Shown: positions 7,463 to 16,276 of the stretch, piece after piece
Position numbering within the stretch: the first letter of the stretch is position 1
How the letters are laid out: each line of letters begins with the position of its first letter
Source: UBA940 sp031547885
Lineage (GTDB): Bacteria > Bacteroidota > Bacteroidia > Bacteroidales > Rikenellaceae
DNA: 64,000 nt
Direction: 5' to 3'
Assembly: GCA_031547885.1 (NCBI GenBank)
Contig: JAVBRO010000018.1
Location: 1 to 64,000, forward strand
Notes under the pieces: model-generated
Seen by the model: only the letters and a program-made list of their open reading frames with translations
Told to the model about the DNA's origin: nothing
Databases searched by the model: none
Program-made: the position numbers and the translations under genes

Positions 7463-7966
7463 TTATTCGACTCCGGGTTGAGGTTGTTCGAACATGGGAG
7501 GTGTGGAGCCCGGAGACACCCGGCTGGGAGTCGCGCTCAATACCTCGTAGACTATGTATTTGGAAAAACCTCTCCAGGGCAGGGCACCGAAATACTCTTT
7601 GTAGCGCAGTTCCACCACGTAGCCGCCCATCCTCATAAGCGTATCGGCAACAACCTTGTCCACTACCGAAAATACGAATTCATTGGATTCGACACCCTTT
7701 TCCGGCGTGGTATGAAACCCGCTCTGTATCAGCCTGCCTTCATTTGTTTTGAATATCACTCCCTTGTAAACCATATCCCTTAGCTCGCCCGTTTTCACCC
7801 CCTTGCCGAAGGGATAGTAGAAACGTATGGCAAAAAACGCCGCGAATCCCACGACGACCACGATGATGGTGATGTTGCGTATCTTCCGGAACTGTCTCCT
7901 GCGAGCGGTTTTCTTATCGCCCCTGACCTGTTCGGGCGTTTTATTTTCTTCCATGTCGATATACAT
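7463..7966 (-). CDS. single-pass membrane protein, unknown function
   Basis: A 167-residue protein with a short basic cytoplasmic N-terminus (KKTARRRQFRKIRN), one membrane helix at about 35-50 (ITIIVVVVGFAAFFAI), a periplasmic domain and a proline-rich tail (STPPMFEQPQPGVE). No family was recognised. The frame is open up to 8341, but a full-match -7 box at 7985-7992 and the overlap with the next gene argue for the ATG at 7966 or 12 bases further in, at 7954 (MEENKTPEQ). It is convergent with the preceding gene and divergent from the DUF6263 pair. Confidence 0.7.
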   Translation of the reverse strand: MYIDMEENKTPEQVRGDKKTARRRQFRKIRNITIIVVVVGFAAFFAIRFYYPFGKGVKTGELRDMVYKGVIFKTNEGRLIQSGFHTTPEKGVESNEFVFSVVDKVVADTLMRMGGYVVELRYKEYFGALPWRGFSKYIVYEVLSATPSRVSPGSTPPMFEQPQPGVE

Positions 7967-7984
7967 TAAAGTCTGTTGTAAAAT

Positions 7985-7992
7985 CAAAGATA
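7985..7992 (-). promoter_or_regulatory. probable promoter -7 box on the minus strand
   Basis: The minus strand reads TATCTTTG, a full match to TAnnTTTG, 18 bases upstream of the start at 7966. No clear -33 element is seen at the usual distance. Confidence 0.5.
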
Positions 7993-8092
7993 GCGGGATT
8001 TTTACAATAACCGAGCCGCCGCGTCCGGATAACAAAAAAATATTGCTAAATTGCATAATTATCCACAACCAAAAACTTTTAAAAACATTGAT

Positions 8093-9034
8093 ATGAAGAG
8101 ATTTATTATCCTTGCCGCGGCGCTCGCGGCCGCATTGAACTGCATGGCCGCCAAACCGGTCAAACTCTCGCTGAACCTCGAAAAAGGCGGCACTTACGGA
8201 ATAAACACGGAAGCTTTGACGACCATAAAGCAGAACGTATTCGGCCAGTCGCTCGATATCGACATGGTGATAACCGGGGAACTTCTTTTCAAGGTGGAAA
8301 CGGCCGATACCGACGGTTACGGCATGTCGGTCTGGTACCAACGGCTGGCCATGAAGATGAGCGGAGTGACGGAGATGGAAGCCGACTCGGACAAGCCTAT
8401 AGAGGACGATCCGTTATCTGTGGCGATGAAGGCCATGACCGGGAAGCCGTTCACGATCATGATGAGCCGCAGCGGAAAAATCGTCTCGATCGAAGGCTCC
8501 GAAGAGATGATGAATGCAATGGTCGCCGAAATGGGCGAACTGTTCCCTGAAATAGACGAAGCTACGACGGAGACACTGAAAAAGCAGCTGGCCGGTTCAT
8601 ACAGCGGCGATGCGCTCAAGGGCAACATAGAATCGGGCATGGTGGCATTTCCCGACAAACCGGTTTCGGTGGGCGACAGCTGGACCGACCATTTGCGTTT
8701 CCAGGCGCAGTTCGCGATGGACAGCGAGAGGACTTTCACCGTCACGGATATCAACAAAAAGGGCATTACGATAAAATGCGAGGCCGCGATAACAACCGAT
8801 CCCGACAGCGCTCCGGTCGAGATGAACGGTATGCAGGCCAAATACGAGATGACAGGCACCATGACGGCCGAGACCGTTATCGATCCCGCCTCGTGTTGGA
8901 CCGTTTCGGGAAATACCATACAGGACATGTCGGGAAATGTGAAGATCCTGCCCAGCGCACAGATGCCCAACGGGTTCAGCATCCCTCTTACCATGAAGAC
9001 CGACACGACAGTGACGGGCATCACGGTCGAATAA
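8093..9034 (+). CDS. exported DUF6263-like protein, copy 1
   Basis: A 313-residue exported protein of unknown function with an N-terminal signal (MKRFIILAAALAAALNC). The opening of the mature part, PVKLSLNLEKGGTYGINTEA, is the typical start of the DUF6263 type. It has long alternating beta-strand patterns and the motif MTGKPFTIMMSRSGKIVSIE near the middle. A cysteine stands at position 17, but ALNC is a poor lipobox, so periplasmic release is as likely as lipidation. The start at 8093 is set by the signal peptide. The next gene is a clear tandem paralogue with a gap of 50 bases. Confidence 0.82.
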   Translation: MKRFIILAAALAAALNCMAAKPVKLSLNLEKGGTYGINTEALTTIKQNVFGQSLDIDMVITGELLFKVETADTDGYGMSVWYQRLAMKMSGVTEMEADSDKPIEDDPLSVAMKAMTGKPFTIMMSRSGKIVSIEGSEEMMNAMVAEMGELFPEIDEATTETLKKQLAGSYSGDALKGNIESGMVAFPDKPVSVGDSWTDHLRFQAQFAMDSERTFTVTDINKKGITIKCEAAITTDPDSAPVEMNGMQAKYEMTGTMTAETVIDPASCWTVSGNTIQDMSGNVKILPSAQMPNGFSIPLTMKTDTTVTGITVE

Positions 9035-9084
9035 TTGAATTTTGACACCCGCCCCATCACGCCAAAACCTAAAAACCCACTGAT

Positions 9085-10011
9085 ATGAAGAGGCTTATTA
9101 CTCTCATCATGGTACTTGCAGCCGTATCCGGCTGTATGTCGTCCGGTCCTGTCCAACTCTCGCTGAACCTCGAAAAAGGAGCGGTCTACGGGATGAACAC
9201 GGAAGCATCGTCGACCGTGACGTCGGCTCCGCCGGTAAATGTTACCTCAACGTTGAAAGGAGCTATTTTTTTCAGGGTGGAAGAGGCCGACGCCGACGGT
9301 TACGAGATGTCGGTCTGGTACGAAAAACTGGCCATGAAGATGAACGGGCCGTCGGAAATGGGCGGAGACTCTGAAAACACGGCGGCAGGCGATCCGTTAT
9401 CGATAGCACTGAAAGCTATGACCGGAAAGCCGTTTACAATCAGGATGAGCCGCAGCGGAAAGATAGTATCGATCGAAGGCACCGAAGCTGTCCTGGATGC
9501 CGTGGTAGACGAAATGCGTGAACAATTTCCCCCCGAGGCGGACGAGAGCGGGGTCGAATTTATGAGAAACTCATTGGCAAATTTTTACGGGGGCGATGCA
9601 TTCAAAAGCAATATAGAATCGGGCATGGTGGTGTTTTCTGACAAGCCTGTTTCGAAAGGCGACAGTTGGAGCAGCCATACAAGCACGCCAGGCCGGTTTA
9701 CACTGGATATCGAGAGGGTTTTCACGGTCATGGATATTAATAAAAACGGTATTACGATAAAGAGCGAAGCCGTGCTGGACACCGATCCCGACACGACCCC
9801 GGACGGAGTGGATGTACAATACGACCTGCATGGTACGATGACGTCTGAAACCGTTCTCGATCCTGTATCGGGTTGGATCGTATCGGGAAAAATCACACAG
9901 AAAGTGTCGGGAGAAATGAAAATACTGCCTGGTGCACAGGAGCCTGACGGATTCAGTGTCCCCCTCGACATGAAAAACGACATGACCATAACCGGAAGCA
10001 TTTCAAAATAG
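9085..10011 (+). CDS. DUF6263-like lipoprotein, copy 2
   Basis: This is a 308-residue tandem paralogue of the preceding gene, nearly colinear through its length (SLNLEKGAVYGMNTEA, MTGKPFTIRMSRSGKIVSIE, NIESGMVVFSDKPVSKGDSW). It differs in having a good lipobox (AAVSGC, C17), so it is probably a lipoprotein where copy 1 is doubtful. The two genes probably arose by duplication and form one operon with the SGNH esterase that follows 29 bases downstream. The biochemical role is unknown. Confidence 0.82.
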   Translation: MKRLITLIMVLAAVSGCMSSGPVQLSLNLEKGAVYGMNTEASSTVTSAPPVNVTSTLKGAIFFRVEEADADGYEMSVWYEKLAMKMNGPSEMGGDSENTAAGDPLSIALKAMTGKPFTIRMSRSGKIVSIEGTEAVLDAVVDEMREQFPPEADESGVEFMRNSLANFYGGDAFKSNIESGMVVFSDKPVSKGDSWSSHTSTPGRFTLDIERVFTVMDINKNGITIKSEAVLDTDPDTTPDGVDVQYDLHGTMTSETVLDPVSGWIVSGKITQKVSGEMKILPGAQEPDGFSVPLDMKNDMTITGSISK

Positions 10012-10040
10012 AGCATACTTTAACCTAACCATTACGAATT

Positions 10041-11132
10041 ATGAAAAGAACAGGCATACTGGCGATATTTGCATGGGCGCTGTTGGCCGCGCTTCCGCTG
10101 GTTTCACATGCACAGGCGTCCCTCGCCTATACCGATGCAACGAAGCTGACCCTGACAGGCAAGGCCTGGACCACTCAGGAGCCCTATTACAGGGTCGATG
10201 TGGACAAGTACCCGGAACTGACCAACGGTGAGCGGAATCTTCTGACATATCCTACCGGCATTGCGGTGGCGTTCAGGACCGACAGCCCGACGATCGGCGT
10301 GATGGCGTCCTACAGGGTGCGTACCGTCAGGACCAACCAGCCCGAGATGACCACTGCCGGATTCGACCTCTATATAAAACGGGGCGGCGAGTGGATATTC
10401 GCAGGCTGCAACGTTCCGCCGCAGGAAGCCGGCAAACCGGCGATCCTGGTCGACAATATGGAAGAGGGCGAAAAAGAGTGCCTGATGTACCTGCCGATAT
10501 ACAGCGAACTCGAAACTGTGGAGATCGGCGTCGCGGAAGGGTCGCGTATCGCGCCGATGGAGAATCCGTTCCGCAGCCGCATCGTCTTCTTCGGATCGAG
10601 CTTCACCCACGGCACCAGCACCGCACGTTCGGGAATGAGCTACCCGGTCCAGATCGGCCGCCGCACGGGACTGGGAGTGATTAACCTGGGAGTGGCCGGA
10701 AGCTCCAAGCTCCAGCCCGTTTTCGCCGAAATGCTGGGCAACATGGATGTCGACGCTTATGTTTTCGACGCCTTCTCGAATCCCACGGCCGAGATGATCC
10801 GGGAGCGTTTCGACGACTTTGTCGCCGCCCTGCGCAAGGCCCAACCCGGCAAACCGCTGATCTTCCTGCAGACGATATACCGCGAGAACGGCAACTTCAA
10901 CCTGAAAACGCGCGGGATCGAGGAGGCCAAACGCGCGATGGCCCGCCAGGTGGTCGCCGAGGCTATGAAAACGGATCCTGATATATATTTCGTCGATGTG
11001 CCGAACCCGACCGGAACCGACCACGAAACCTCGGCCGACGGTGTGCATCCTTCCGACCTTGGCTATTTCAGATGGGCGCAGGCCGTCGAGCCGGAAATAA
11101 CCAAAATCCTGTCGCGCTACGGCATCAAATAA
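10041..11132 (+). CDS. secreted SGNH/GDSL-type esterase
   Basis: A 363-residue exported hydrolase. A signal peptide ends near residue 25 (SHAQA). Residues about 26-175 form a beta-rich N-terminal domain seen in some SGNH hydrolases. The catalytic domain begins at IVFFGSSFTHG, with the nucleophile probably S187, then the glycine block (NLGVAGS) and the Asp/His pair D333 and H336 in DGVHPSDLGY. Family enzymes remove acyl groups such as acetyl from sugars or other esters in the periplasm or outside. The substrate here is not known. It closes the DUF6263 operon and has its own terminator. Confidence 0.88.
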   Translation: MKRTGILAIFAWALLAALPLVSHAQASLAYTDATKLTLTGKAWTTQEPYYRVDVDKYPELTNGERNLLTYPTGIAVAFRTDSPTIGVMASYRVRTVRTNQPEMTTAGFDLYIKRGGEWIFAGCNVPPQEAGKPAILVDNMEEGEKECLMYLPIYSELETVEIGVAEGSRIAPMENPFRSRIVFFGSSFTHGTSTARSGMSYPVQIGRRTGLGVINLGVAGSSKLQPVFAEMLGNMDVDAYVFDAFSNPTAEMIRERFDDFVAALRKAQPGKPLIFLQTIYRENGNFNLKTRGIEEAKRAMARQVVAEAMKTDPDIYFVDVPNPTGTDHETSADGVHPSDLGYFRWAQAVEPEITKILSRYGIK

Positions 11133-11150
11133 ATCAGCCCCCCTAAAAAA

Positions 11151-11183
11151 GAGGACGGTCCGGACAGGCCGTCCTCTTTTTTT
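11151..11183 (+). terminator. intrinsic terminator
   Basis: GAGGACGG (11151-11158) pairs with CCGTCCTC (11169-11176), followed by a run of seven T. A-runs on the left side suggest it could work in both directions. Confidence 0.88.
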
Positions 11184-11265
11184 ACGCAAAACAAAAGTTA
11201 CAAGGGTTCGCTGGCAATGTTTTTGCAGCTATTATATTTTAAACAAACTTCTAATCCATAAAGCC

Positions 11266-12747
11266 ATGAAACAAAAAGACCAACTTACAACGCAGGCCGG
11301 AGCGCCTGTGGGCGACAACCAGAACATCCAGACGGCCGGTCCGCACGGCCCCGCGCTGATGCAGAACGTATGGATGATGGAGAAGCTGGCGACTTTCAAC
11401 CGCGAACGTATTCCCGAGCGTATCGTCCATGCCAAGGGCTCGGGCGCCTACGGCACTCTCACGATCACAGGCGACATCACCCGCTATACCAAAGCCGCTG
11501 TTTTCAGCAAGGCCGGCAAGAAGACCGAACTCTTCCTGCGCTTCTCGACTGTGGCGGGTGAACGCGGCGCGGCGGACACCGAGCGCGACGTGCGCGGTTT
11601 TGCAGTGAAGTTCTACACGGATGAGGGCAACTGGGACCTGGTGGGAAATAACACCCCCGTCTTCTTCCTACGCGACCCGACCAAGTTCCCCGACTTCATC
11701 CACACCCAGAAGCGCGATCCGAAGGACAATATGCGCTCCAACACGGCTATGTGGGATTTCTGGGGCCTTTCGCCCGAAACGCTGCACCAGGTGATGATCC
11801 TTATGAGCGACCGCGGCATACCCGCCAACCTGCGCCAGATGCACGGCTTCGGCAGCCACACCTACAGTTTCATCAACGTCGACGGCGTGAGACATTGGGT
11901 GAAGTTCCATTTCAAGAGCCTGCAGGGCATCGAAACCTACACCAATGCCGAAGCGGCCGAGATCGTGGCCCACGACCGCGAAGCGTCGCAGAGGGACCTG
12001 TTCGAACATATCGAAAAAGGCGAATTCCCGCGCTGGCGGATGTGCGTGCAGATCATGCCCGAGGCCGATGCGAAGAGCTACCGCTTCAATCCTTTCGACC
12101 TTACAAAGGTGTGGAGCCAGAAGGATTACCCGCTCATCGAAGTGGGGATCATGGAGCTGAACCGCAACCCGGAGAATTATTTCGCCGAGGTCGAGCAGTC
12201 GGCTTTCAATCCGGCCCACATCGTGCCGGGCATCGGTTTCTCGCCCGACAAAATGCTCCAGGGACGTCTTTTCGCCTACGGCGACGCCCAGCGCTACCGC
12301 CTGGGGGTAAATTCCGACCGCCTGCCGGTGAATGCTCCGCGCTGTCCGGTACATAACTACCACCACGACGGGGCGATGCGTTTCGACGACAACAACGGCG
12401 GTGCGGTAAATTACGAACCGAACAGTTTTGGCGGCCCCATAGAAGACCGTTCTTATCTGGAACCGCCGCTTGCTCTGGAAGGCGCTGCCGACACCTACGA
12501 CCACCGCGCCGACAAGGACTACTATACACAGCCGGGCGACCTCTACCGCCTCGTCCCCGAGGAAGAGAAGGTGCGCATCGCATCCAACGTGGCCGAGGCC
12601 ATGTGCTGCGTACCCGAAAACATCCGTATCCGCGCCATCGCCCGCTTCTGGCAGGCCGACGAGCGATGCGGACGCGACATTGCCGCAAACCTCGGCATCG
12701 ATCCCTCCATGATCGTCGAAGAGGTCAGGCGCCAGCAACAGGAATAA
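11266..12747 (+). CDS. katA: heme catalase, small-subunit type
   Basis: A cytoplasmic catalase that breaks hydrogen peroxide into water and oxygen. At 493 residues it has the length of monofunctional small-subunit (clade 3) catalases. The catalytic histidine is H55 in IVHAKGSGAYG, the catalytic asparagine N128 in DLVGNNTPVFF, and the heme-iron tyrosine lies near residue 338 in RLFAYGDAQRYRLG. A substrate-channel region (DPTKFPDFIHTQKRDP) is intact. The gene stands alone and is followed by two stacked hairpins. In an anaerobe it serves survival of oxygen exposure. No OxyR site was identified by eye. Confidence 0.97.
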   Translation: MKQKDQLTTQAGAPVGDNQNIQTAGPHGPALMQNVWMMEKLATFNRERIPERIVHAKGSGAYGTLTITGDITRYTKAAVFSKAGKKTELFLRFSTVAGERGAADTERDVRGFAVKFYTDEGNWDLVGNNTPVFFLRDPTKFPDFIHTQKRDPKDNMRSNTAMWDFWGLSPETLHQVMILMSDRGIPANLRQMHGFGSHTYSFINVDGVRHWVKFHFKSLQGIETYTNAEAAEIVAHDREASQRDLFEHIEKGEFPRWRMCVQIMPEADAKSYRFNPFDLTKVWSQKDYPLIEVGIMELNRNPENYFAEVEQSAFNPAHIVPGIGFSPDKMLQGRLFAYGDAQRYRLGVNSDRLPVNAPRCPVHNYHHDGAMRFDDNNGGAVNYEPNSFGGPIEDRSYLEPPLALEGAADTYDHRADKDYYTQPGDLYRLVPEEEKVRIASNVAEAMCCVPENIRIRAIARFWQADERCGRDIAANLGIDPSMIVEEVRRQQQE

Positions 12748-12769
12748 TCCCTTTCAACTTACTCAGGAC

Positions 12770-12819
12770 AGCCGTTTCTAGGACGGCTAGTGAGGGCGGC
12801 TTTTTAGCCGCCCTTTTTT
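12770..12819 (+). terminator. tandem terminator hairpins after katA
   Basis: A first hairpin AGCCGT/ACGGCT (12770-12788) is followed by a stronger one, GGGCGGCT/AGCCGCCC (12794-12813), ending in TTTTTT. Confidence 0.85.
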
Positions 12820-13101
12820 GTCGGTATAATTTATCCCGGCAGTCTCATTTTTTTGCGCAAAACAGCCGAACCGCCTGTCGCCGGAGAGCTAAATCCGGCG
12901 GCTTTGTTGTAAATATTACAGATTTCCCACGGCGGGAAAGAGGAGCGGCACCCCTAAACTACGTGTAACAATCTAATATACAAACACATTCAGCTCATTA
13001 AAAAGTTTGGTCCGGGTTTTGAAATATATCCGGTCGTTTACAGACAATATTCACAAACTATAACAGACAATTATTTACCAACTTTTAAAACAATTATCAA
13101 C
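12820..13101. other. intergenic region, little recognised
   Basis: No gene is seen. A short hairpin, CGCCGG (12879-12884) with CCGGCG (12895-12900), lies in the left half, and the right half is AT-rich as expected of a promoter. No full -7 consensus was found. Confidence 0.5.
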
Positions 13102-13719
13102 ATGAAAAAACTACTGTTTCTCCTGATCGTTCCTATTACGGTCATCGCATGTCAAAAGGATCCGGATTTCGATGAGCTGAGCGACGACTATCTTGTGGTC
13201 ACCACCTATGATCCGGATTACAATTTCTCCACTCCGACCAATATTTATGTTCCCGCGAGCATCGTATTGTTCGAAGACTCGCAGACGCCGGGCACATGGA
13301 CCGACTCCGACGCCCAGCAGATCCTCTCGAAATTCACGACCGAGCTGGAAGACGCAGGTTACACCGTCGTTGACGACGAGACCATCGCAGACCTCCTCCT
13401 CGATGTCACCTACGTGGAAAATACATCTTATTTCGTGGACTACCCCTACTACTGGTGGTGGTGGGATCCCTACTGGTGGGACGGCGGCTACTGGCCCGGC
13501 TGGTACTGGCCTTACCCGCTCGTTTACAGCTACTCCACCGGTTCTCTCATAGCCGAACTTGTCGATCCCGCTGAAATCGATCCGTCCAGCGAAACGCTTC
13601 CGTCGGTATGGTACGTATACATCGCAGGCGACGAATCGGGATCGGAAGATTACGACACCGGGCGCATAGTTACCGGCATCAACAAGGCATTCACGCAGTC
13701 TAAATACATAAAGAAGTAA
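13102..13719 (+). CDS. DUF4136-like lipoprotein with an aromatic cluster
   Basis: A 205-residue lipoprotein with lipobox VIAC and the lipid cysteine at C17. The early motif DFDELSDDYLVVTTYDP and the closing GINKAFTQSKYIKK fit DUF4136, a family of envelope lipoproteins of unknown role. The middle is unusual: between about residues 114 and 143 it is almost all tryptophan, tyrosine, proline and glycine (YYWWWWDPYWWDGGYWPGW). It leads a run of four exported-protein genes, and the next gene begins 54 bases later. Confidence 0.82.
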   Translation: MKKLLFLLIVPITVIACQKDPDFDELSDDYLVVTTYDPDYNFSTPTNIYVPASIVLFEDSQTPGTWTDSDAQQILSKFTTELEDAGYTVVDDETIADLLLDVTYVENTSYFVDYPYYWWWWDPYWWDGGYWPGWYWPYPLVYSYSTGSLIAELVDPAEIDPSSETLPSVWYVYIAGDESGSEDYDTGRIVTGINKAFTQSKYIKK

Positions 13720-13773
13720 GGCGGCATACCTGAGAAAGTAACATAAGTCGAATTTTTAAAAATTACAATACAA

Positions 13774-14403
13774 ATGAAAACACTTAAAAGACTATATCTT
13801 GCGGCAGCCGTTCTTGCAGCAGCCTGCATAAGTATCGTCCCAGGACGCGCCCAGGACAACGCCTACTTCAACATCGACTGGCAGTTCAACAACACGATGG
13901 GCACAAAGTTCGCCGACAGCTTCACCGGCTGGGGCGGCAACTTCGAAGGGGGCGCCTATATCAACGGCGGTAAATTCGGTCTCGGAGGCTTCTTCAGCTT
14001 CCACACCAACAGCGAATACATTCCCATGCAGACGATGCCGGTGGGAGCCAACGGATCGGCCACGATCGACCAGCAGCACTCCATTTTCCAGATACCTTTC
14101 GGTGTAACCGGACGCTGGAGCTTCAACGACCGCAGCGGAGTGGTCGCTCCTTACCTCGCTCTGAAAATGGGTGCGAATTACGCCCAGATGACCAGCTATT
14201 ACTCGGCATTCGAAAGCTACGACAACACGTGGGGCTTCTATGTATCGCCTGAGATCGGCATGGTCATATATCCCGCCGCAACGCGCAATTTCGGTTTCCA
14301 CGTTTCGGCCTACTACGCTTACGGCACCAACAAGGGAGAGACGTTCTATTACTCCATCAAGGGTGTGAACAATCTCGGCCTGCGTGTAGGTATACATTTC
14401 TAA
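13774..14403 (+). CDS. outer-membrane beta-barrel protein
   Basis: A 209-residue protein with a signal peptide ending near GRAQ (residue 27). It has alternating amphipathic strands rich in glycine and aromatics (FGLGGFFSFHT, NLGLRVGIHF) and a C-terminal phenylalanine, the usual signal for outer-membrane insertion. It probably forms a small eight-stranded barrel. No specific function can be assigned. It lies between a DUF4136 lipoprotein and a DUF2092 protein on the same strand. Confidence 0.82.
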   Translation: MKTLKRLYLAAAVLAAACISIVPGRAQDNAYFNIDWQFNNTMGTKFADSFTGWGGNFEGGAYINGGKFGLGGFFSFHTNSEYIPMQTMPVGANGSATIDQQHSIFQIPFGVTGRWSFNDRSGVVAPYLALKMGANYAQMTSYYSAFESYDNTWGFYVSPEIGMVIYPAATRNFGFHVSAYYAYGTNKGETFYYSIKGVNNLGLRVGIHF

Positions 14404-14508
14404 TCACCGGGATTTCCTCAACGGATCTCGTGTATGGCAACCGGGCCGCCGCCGTATGTGCAGCTGCCCGGTTGTTTTACATCCGGTAATAACAACCAGT
14501 ATCGAGTT

Positions 14509-15240
14509 ATGAAAAAAATAACGACTATCATCAGTTTCCTGGCACTCTGCTTTCCGCTGGCGGGTGCGGCGCAGGCCGACTCGGTCAGCGTCTACATCCT
14601 GAAGCGCATGGCGGCCAACATCCAGGGAGCACAGGCCGTCTCCTTCGACGTCGCCACTTTCTACGACGTGGCTGTGGACGGCATGGGCTATGTGAAACAC
14701 GGCGACCGTTCGACGGTCCGCATCTCTGCGCCCAATAAATTCCTTGTGGAACGCTCGGGCGACAAGGGCGAACAGCTGGCCGTATACGACGGCAGCAAGC
14801 TGCAGGTCTACAACATGGCGTCCAACACCTATTCGAAAACGGCCATGAAAGGTTCCGTGGTGCAGGTGATGCACCTGGCGGCGGCCGACTACGGGATGGA
14901 GTTCCCTGCGGGCGATTTCTTCTATCCGGCGTTCGTCAATGACGCCCTCTCAGCCTCGACGGCCCTCTCCTATATCGGCATGACCGAGATCGAAGGCCAA
15001 CGCTGTTTCCATATAGTTGCCGTCGGCAGCGATATGATCTGGCAGCTGTGGGTTTCGGCCGACGCTCTGACTCTTCCCGTCCGCATGGTGATAACCTATA
15101 CGGAAGTTGACGGCAACCCCCAGTACCAGGCCGACTACCGCAACTGGAACTTCAGCCAGACATCCAATGCCATCTTCAATTTCACTCCCGTGCCGGGCGC
15201 GAAAGAGGTAAAGATGAAAAAAGTCACACCTGAAAAATAG
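14509..15240 (+). CDS. exported DUF2092-like protein
   Basis: A 243-residue exported protein. The signal peptide ends near GAAQA. The pattern that follows (LKRMAANIQGAQAVSF, then KFLVERSGDKGEQLAVYDG, MEFPAGDFFY and QLWVSADALTLPVRMVI) fits DUF2092, a LolA/LppX-like fold that may bind lipid. I chose the ATG at 14509 because the signal peptide starts there, though the frame is open from 14434. The DUF6515 gene follows after six bases, so the two are almost certainly translated from one message and may work together in the envelope. Confidence 0.85.
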   Translation: MKKITTIISFLALCFPLAGAAQADSVSVYILKRMAANIQGAQAVSFDVATFYDVAVDGMGYVKHGDRSTVRISAPNKFLVERSGDKGEQLAVYDGSKLQVYNMASNTYSKTAMKGSVVQVMHLAAADYGMEFPAGDFFYPAFVNDALSASTALSYIGMTEIEGQRCFHIVAVGSDMIWQLWVSADALTLPVRMVITYTEVDGNPQYQADYRNWNFSQTSNAIFNFTPVPGAKEVKMKKVTPEK

Positions 15241-15246
15241 AACGCC

Positions 15247-16056
15247 ATGAAAACTATAATTAAAAAGACGCTATTTGCCGCCGGTGTTTTGGCGCTGGCG
15301 CTCGCAGTGGACGCGGCATCGGCCCAGCGCATGATGCACCGGCCGCCGATGGGCGGGGGCATGGCTTTCCATCCGGTCCCCCATCCCCAGCCGCCGCACC
15401 CTGTTCCGCATCCCGGACCGGGACCGGGACCTGGTCCTGCACCTCATCCTGTCCCGCCTCCCCCACATCCTGGGCCGGGACCCGGACCGCATCCCGGGCC
15501 GCCTCCCCCGCCCCATCCGTACCCGTACCATCCCTATCCTTATCATCCACCGGTGGTTATCAATAACTTCTGGGGATTCTACCCGTATGCATGGCATCCT
15601 TATTATCCCTACGACTGGGGCTATTACTGGCATCCGATCGGATGGTTCACCGCCACGCTCGCCACAACGGCGATCGTAGTTGCGGTAGTCGACAGCACCA
15701 CCGACAAGTCGACCGACTATTACTACGACAACGGCGTCTTCTATTCGAAGAGCGACGGCGGTTACACAGCCGTTGCCGCACCCGTCGGGGCCGAGATAAA
15801 ATCGCTTCCGCAGGGCTACACCACGGTGGCGGTCGACAAGAAGACCTATTATTATTACGGCGGCACCTTCTTCGAACAGAAAGGCGGCTCCTACAAGGTC
15901 GTAACGGCTCCCGAAGGGGCGGTCGTTAAGAACCTTCCGCAGGGGGCGCAGGAGGTCGACGTCAAGGAGAGCAAACTGCTCGAATACCAGGGCACTTACT
16001 ACCAGCCGATCATGCAGAACGGCGACGACGCCTACGAAGTGGTGAAAGTAGGCTGA
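15247..16056 (+). CDS. DUF6515-like protein with a His/Pro/Gly-rich segment
   Basis: A 269-residue exported protein with a signal peptide ending near ASAQ. From about 30 to 105 the chain is nearly all histidine, proline and glycine with tyrosine, which could bind metal. A hydrophobic stretch at about 137-152 (ATLATTAIVVAVVDS) may be a membrane helix. The C-terminal half has three related units built on YYxxGxFY followed by VxAPxGAxxxxLPQG. This layout fits DUF6515. It follows the DUF2092 gene after six bases and ends the cluster before a strong terminator. Confidence 0.85.
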   Translation: MKTIIKKTLFAAGVLALALAVDAASAQRMMHRPPMGGGMAFHPVPHPQPPHPVPHPGPGPGPGPAPHPVPPPPHPGPGPGPHPGPPPPPHPYPYHPYPYHPPVVINNFWGFYPYAWHPYYPYDWGYYWHPIGWFTATLATTAIVVAVVDSTTDKSTDYYYDNGVFYSKSDGGYTAVAAPVGAEIKSLPQGYTTVAVDKKTYYYYGGTFFEQKGGSYKVVTAPEGAVVKNLPQGAQEVDVKESKLLEYQGTYYQPIMQNGDDAYEVVKVG

Positions 16057-16082
16057 CAAACAAAACTTATTTAATATCACGA

Positions 16083-16114
16083 ACATACCCCGGACGATCC
16101 GGGGTATGTTTTTT
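16083..16114 (+). terminator. intrinsic terminator
   Basis: ACATACCCCGGA (16083-16094) pairs with TCCGGGGTATGT (16098-16109), a 12-bp perfect stem, followed by a T-run. It separates the envelope cluster from the nuo operon. Confidence 0.9.
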
Positions 16115-16161
16115 AAGCCTGCAGTTAAACAGGCCGGGGCGGGAAAATCGGAATCGTTTTA

Positions 16162-16193
16162 TTTTTCCGTTACCGGAATTATGTTTACCTTTG
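16162..16193 (+). promoter_or_regulatory. probable promoter of the nuo operon
   Basis: TACCTTTG at 16186-16193 matches the Bacteroidetes -7 box. TTTT at about 16162-16165, 20 bases upstream, could serve as a -33 element. The leader to nuoA would be about 75 bases. Confidence 0.6.
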
Positions 16194-16276
16194 CGCGTCC
16201 GTAACGTAAAGCATGGTTTTTTGTTACATTTTCATATAGTTTTGTTCATTAATTCACATGATATTAACTATTAGGT

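Noticed and set aside
7967..8341. Longer N-terminus for the single-pass membrane protein
   Set aside because: It would overlap the start of the divergent DUF6263 gene and pass through a good promoter box. The shorter start is more credible.
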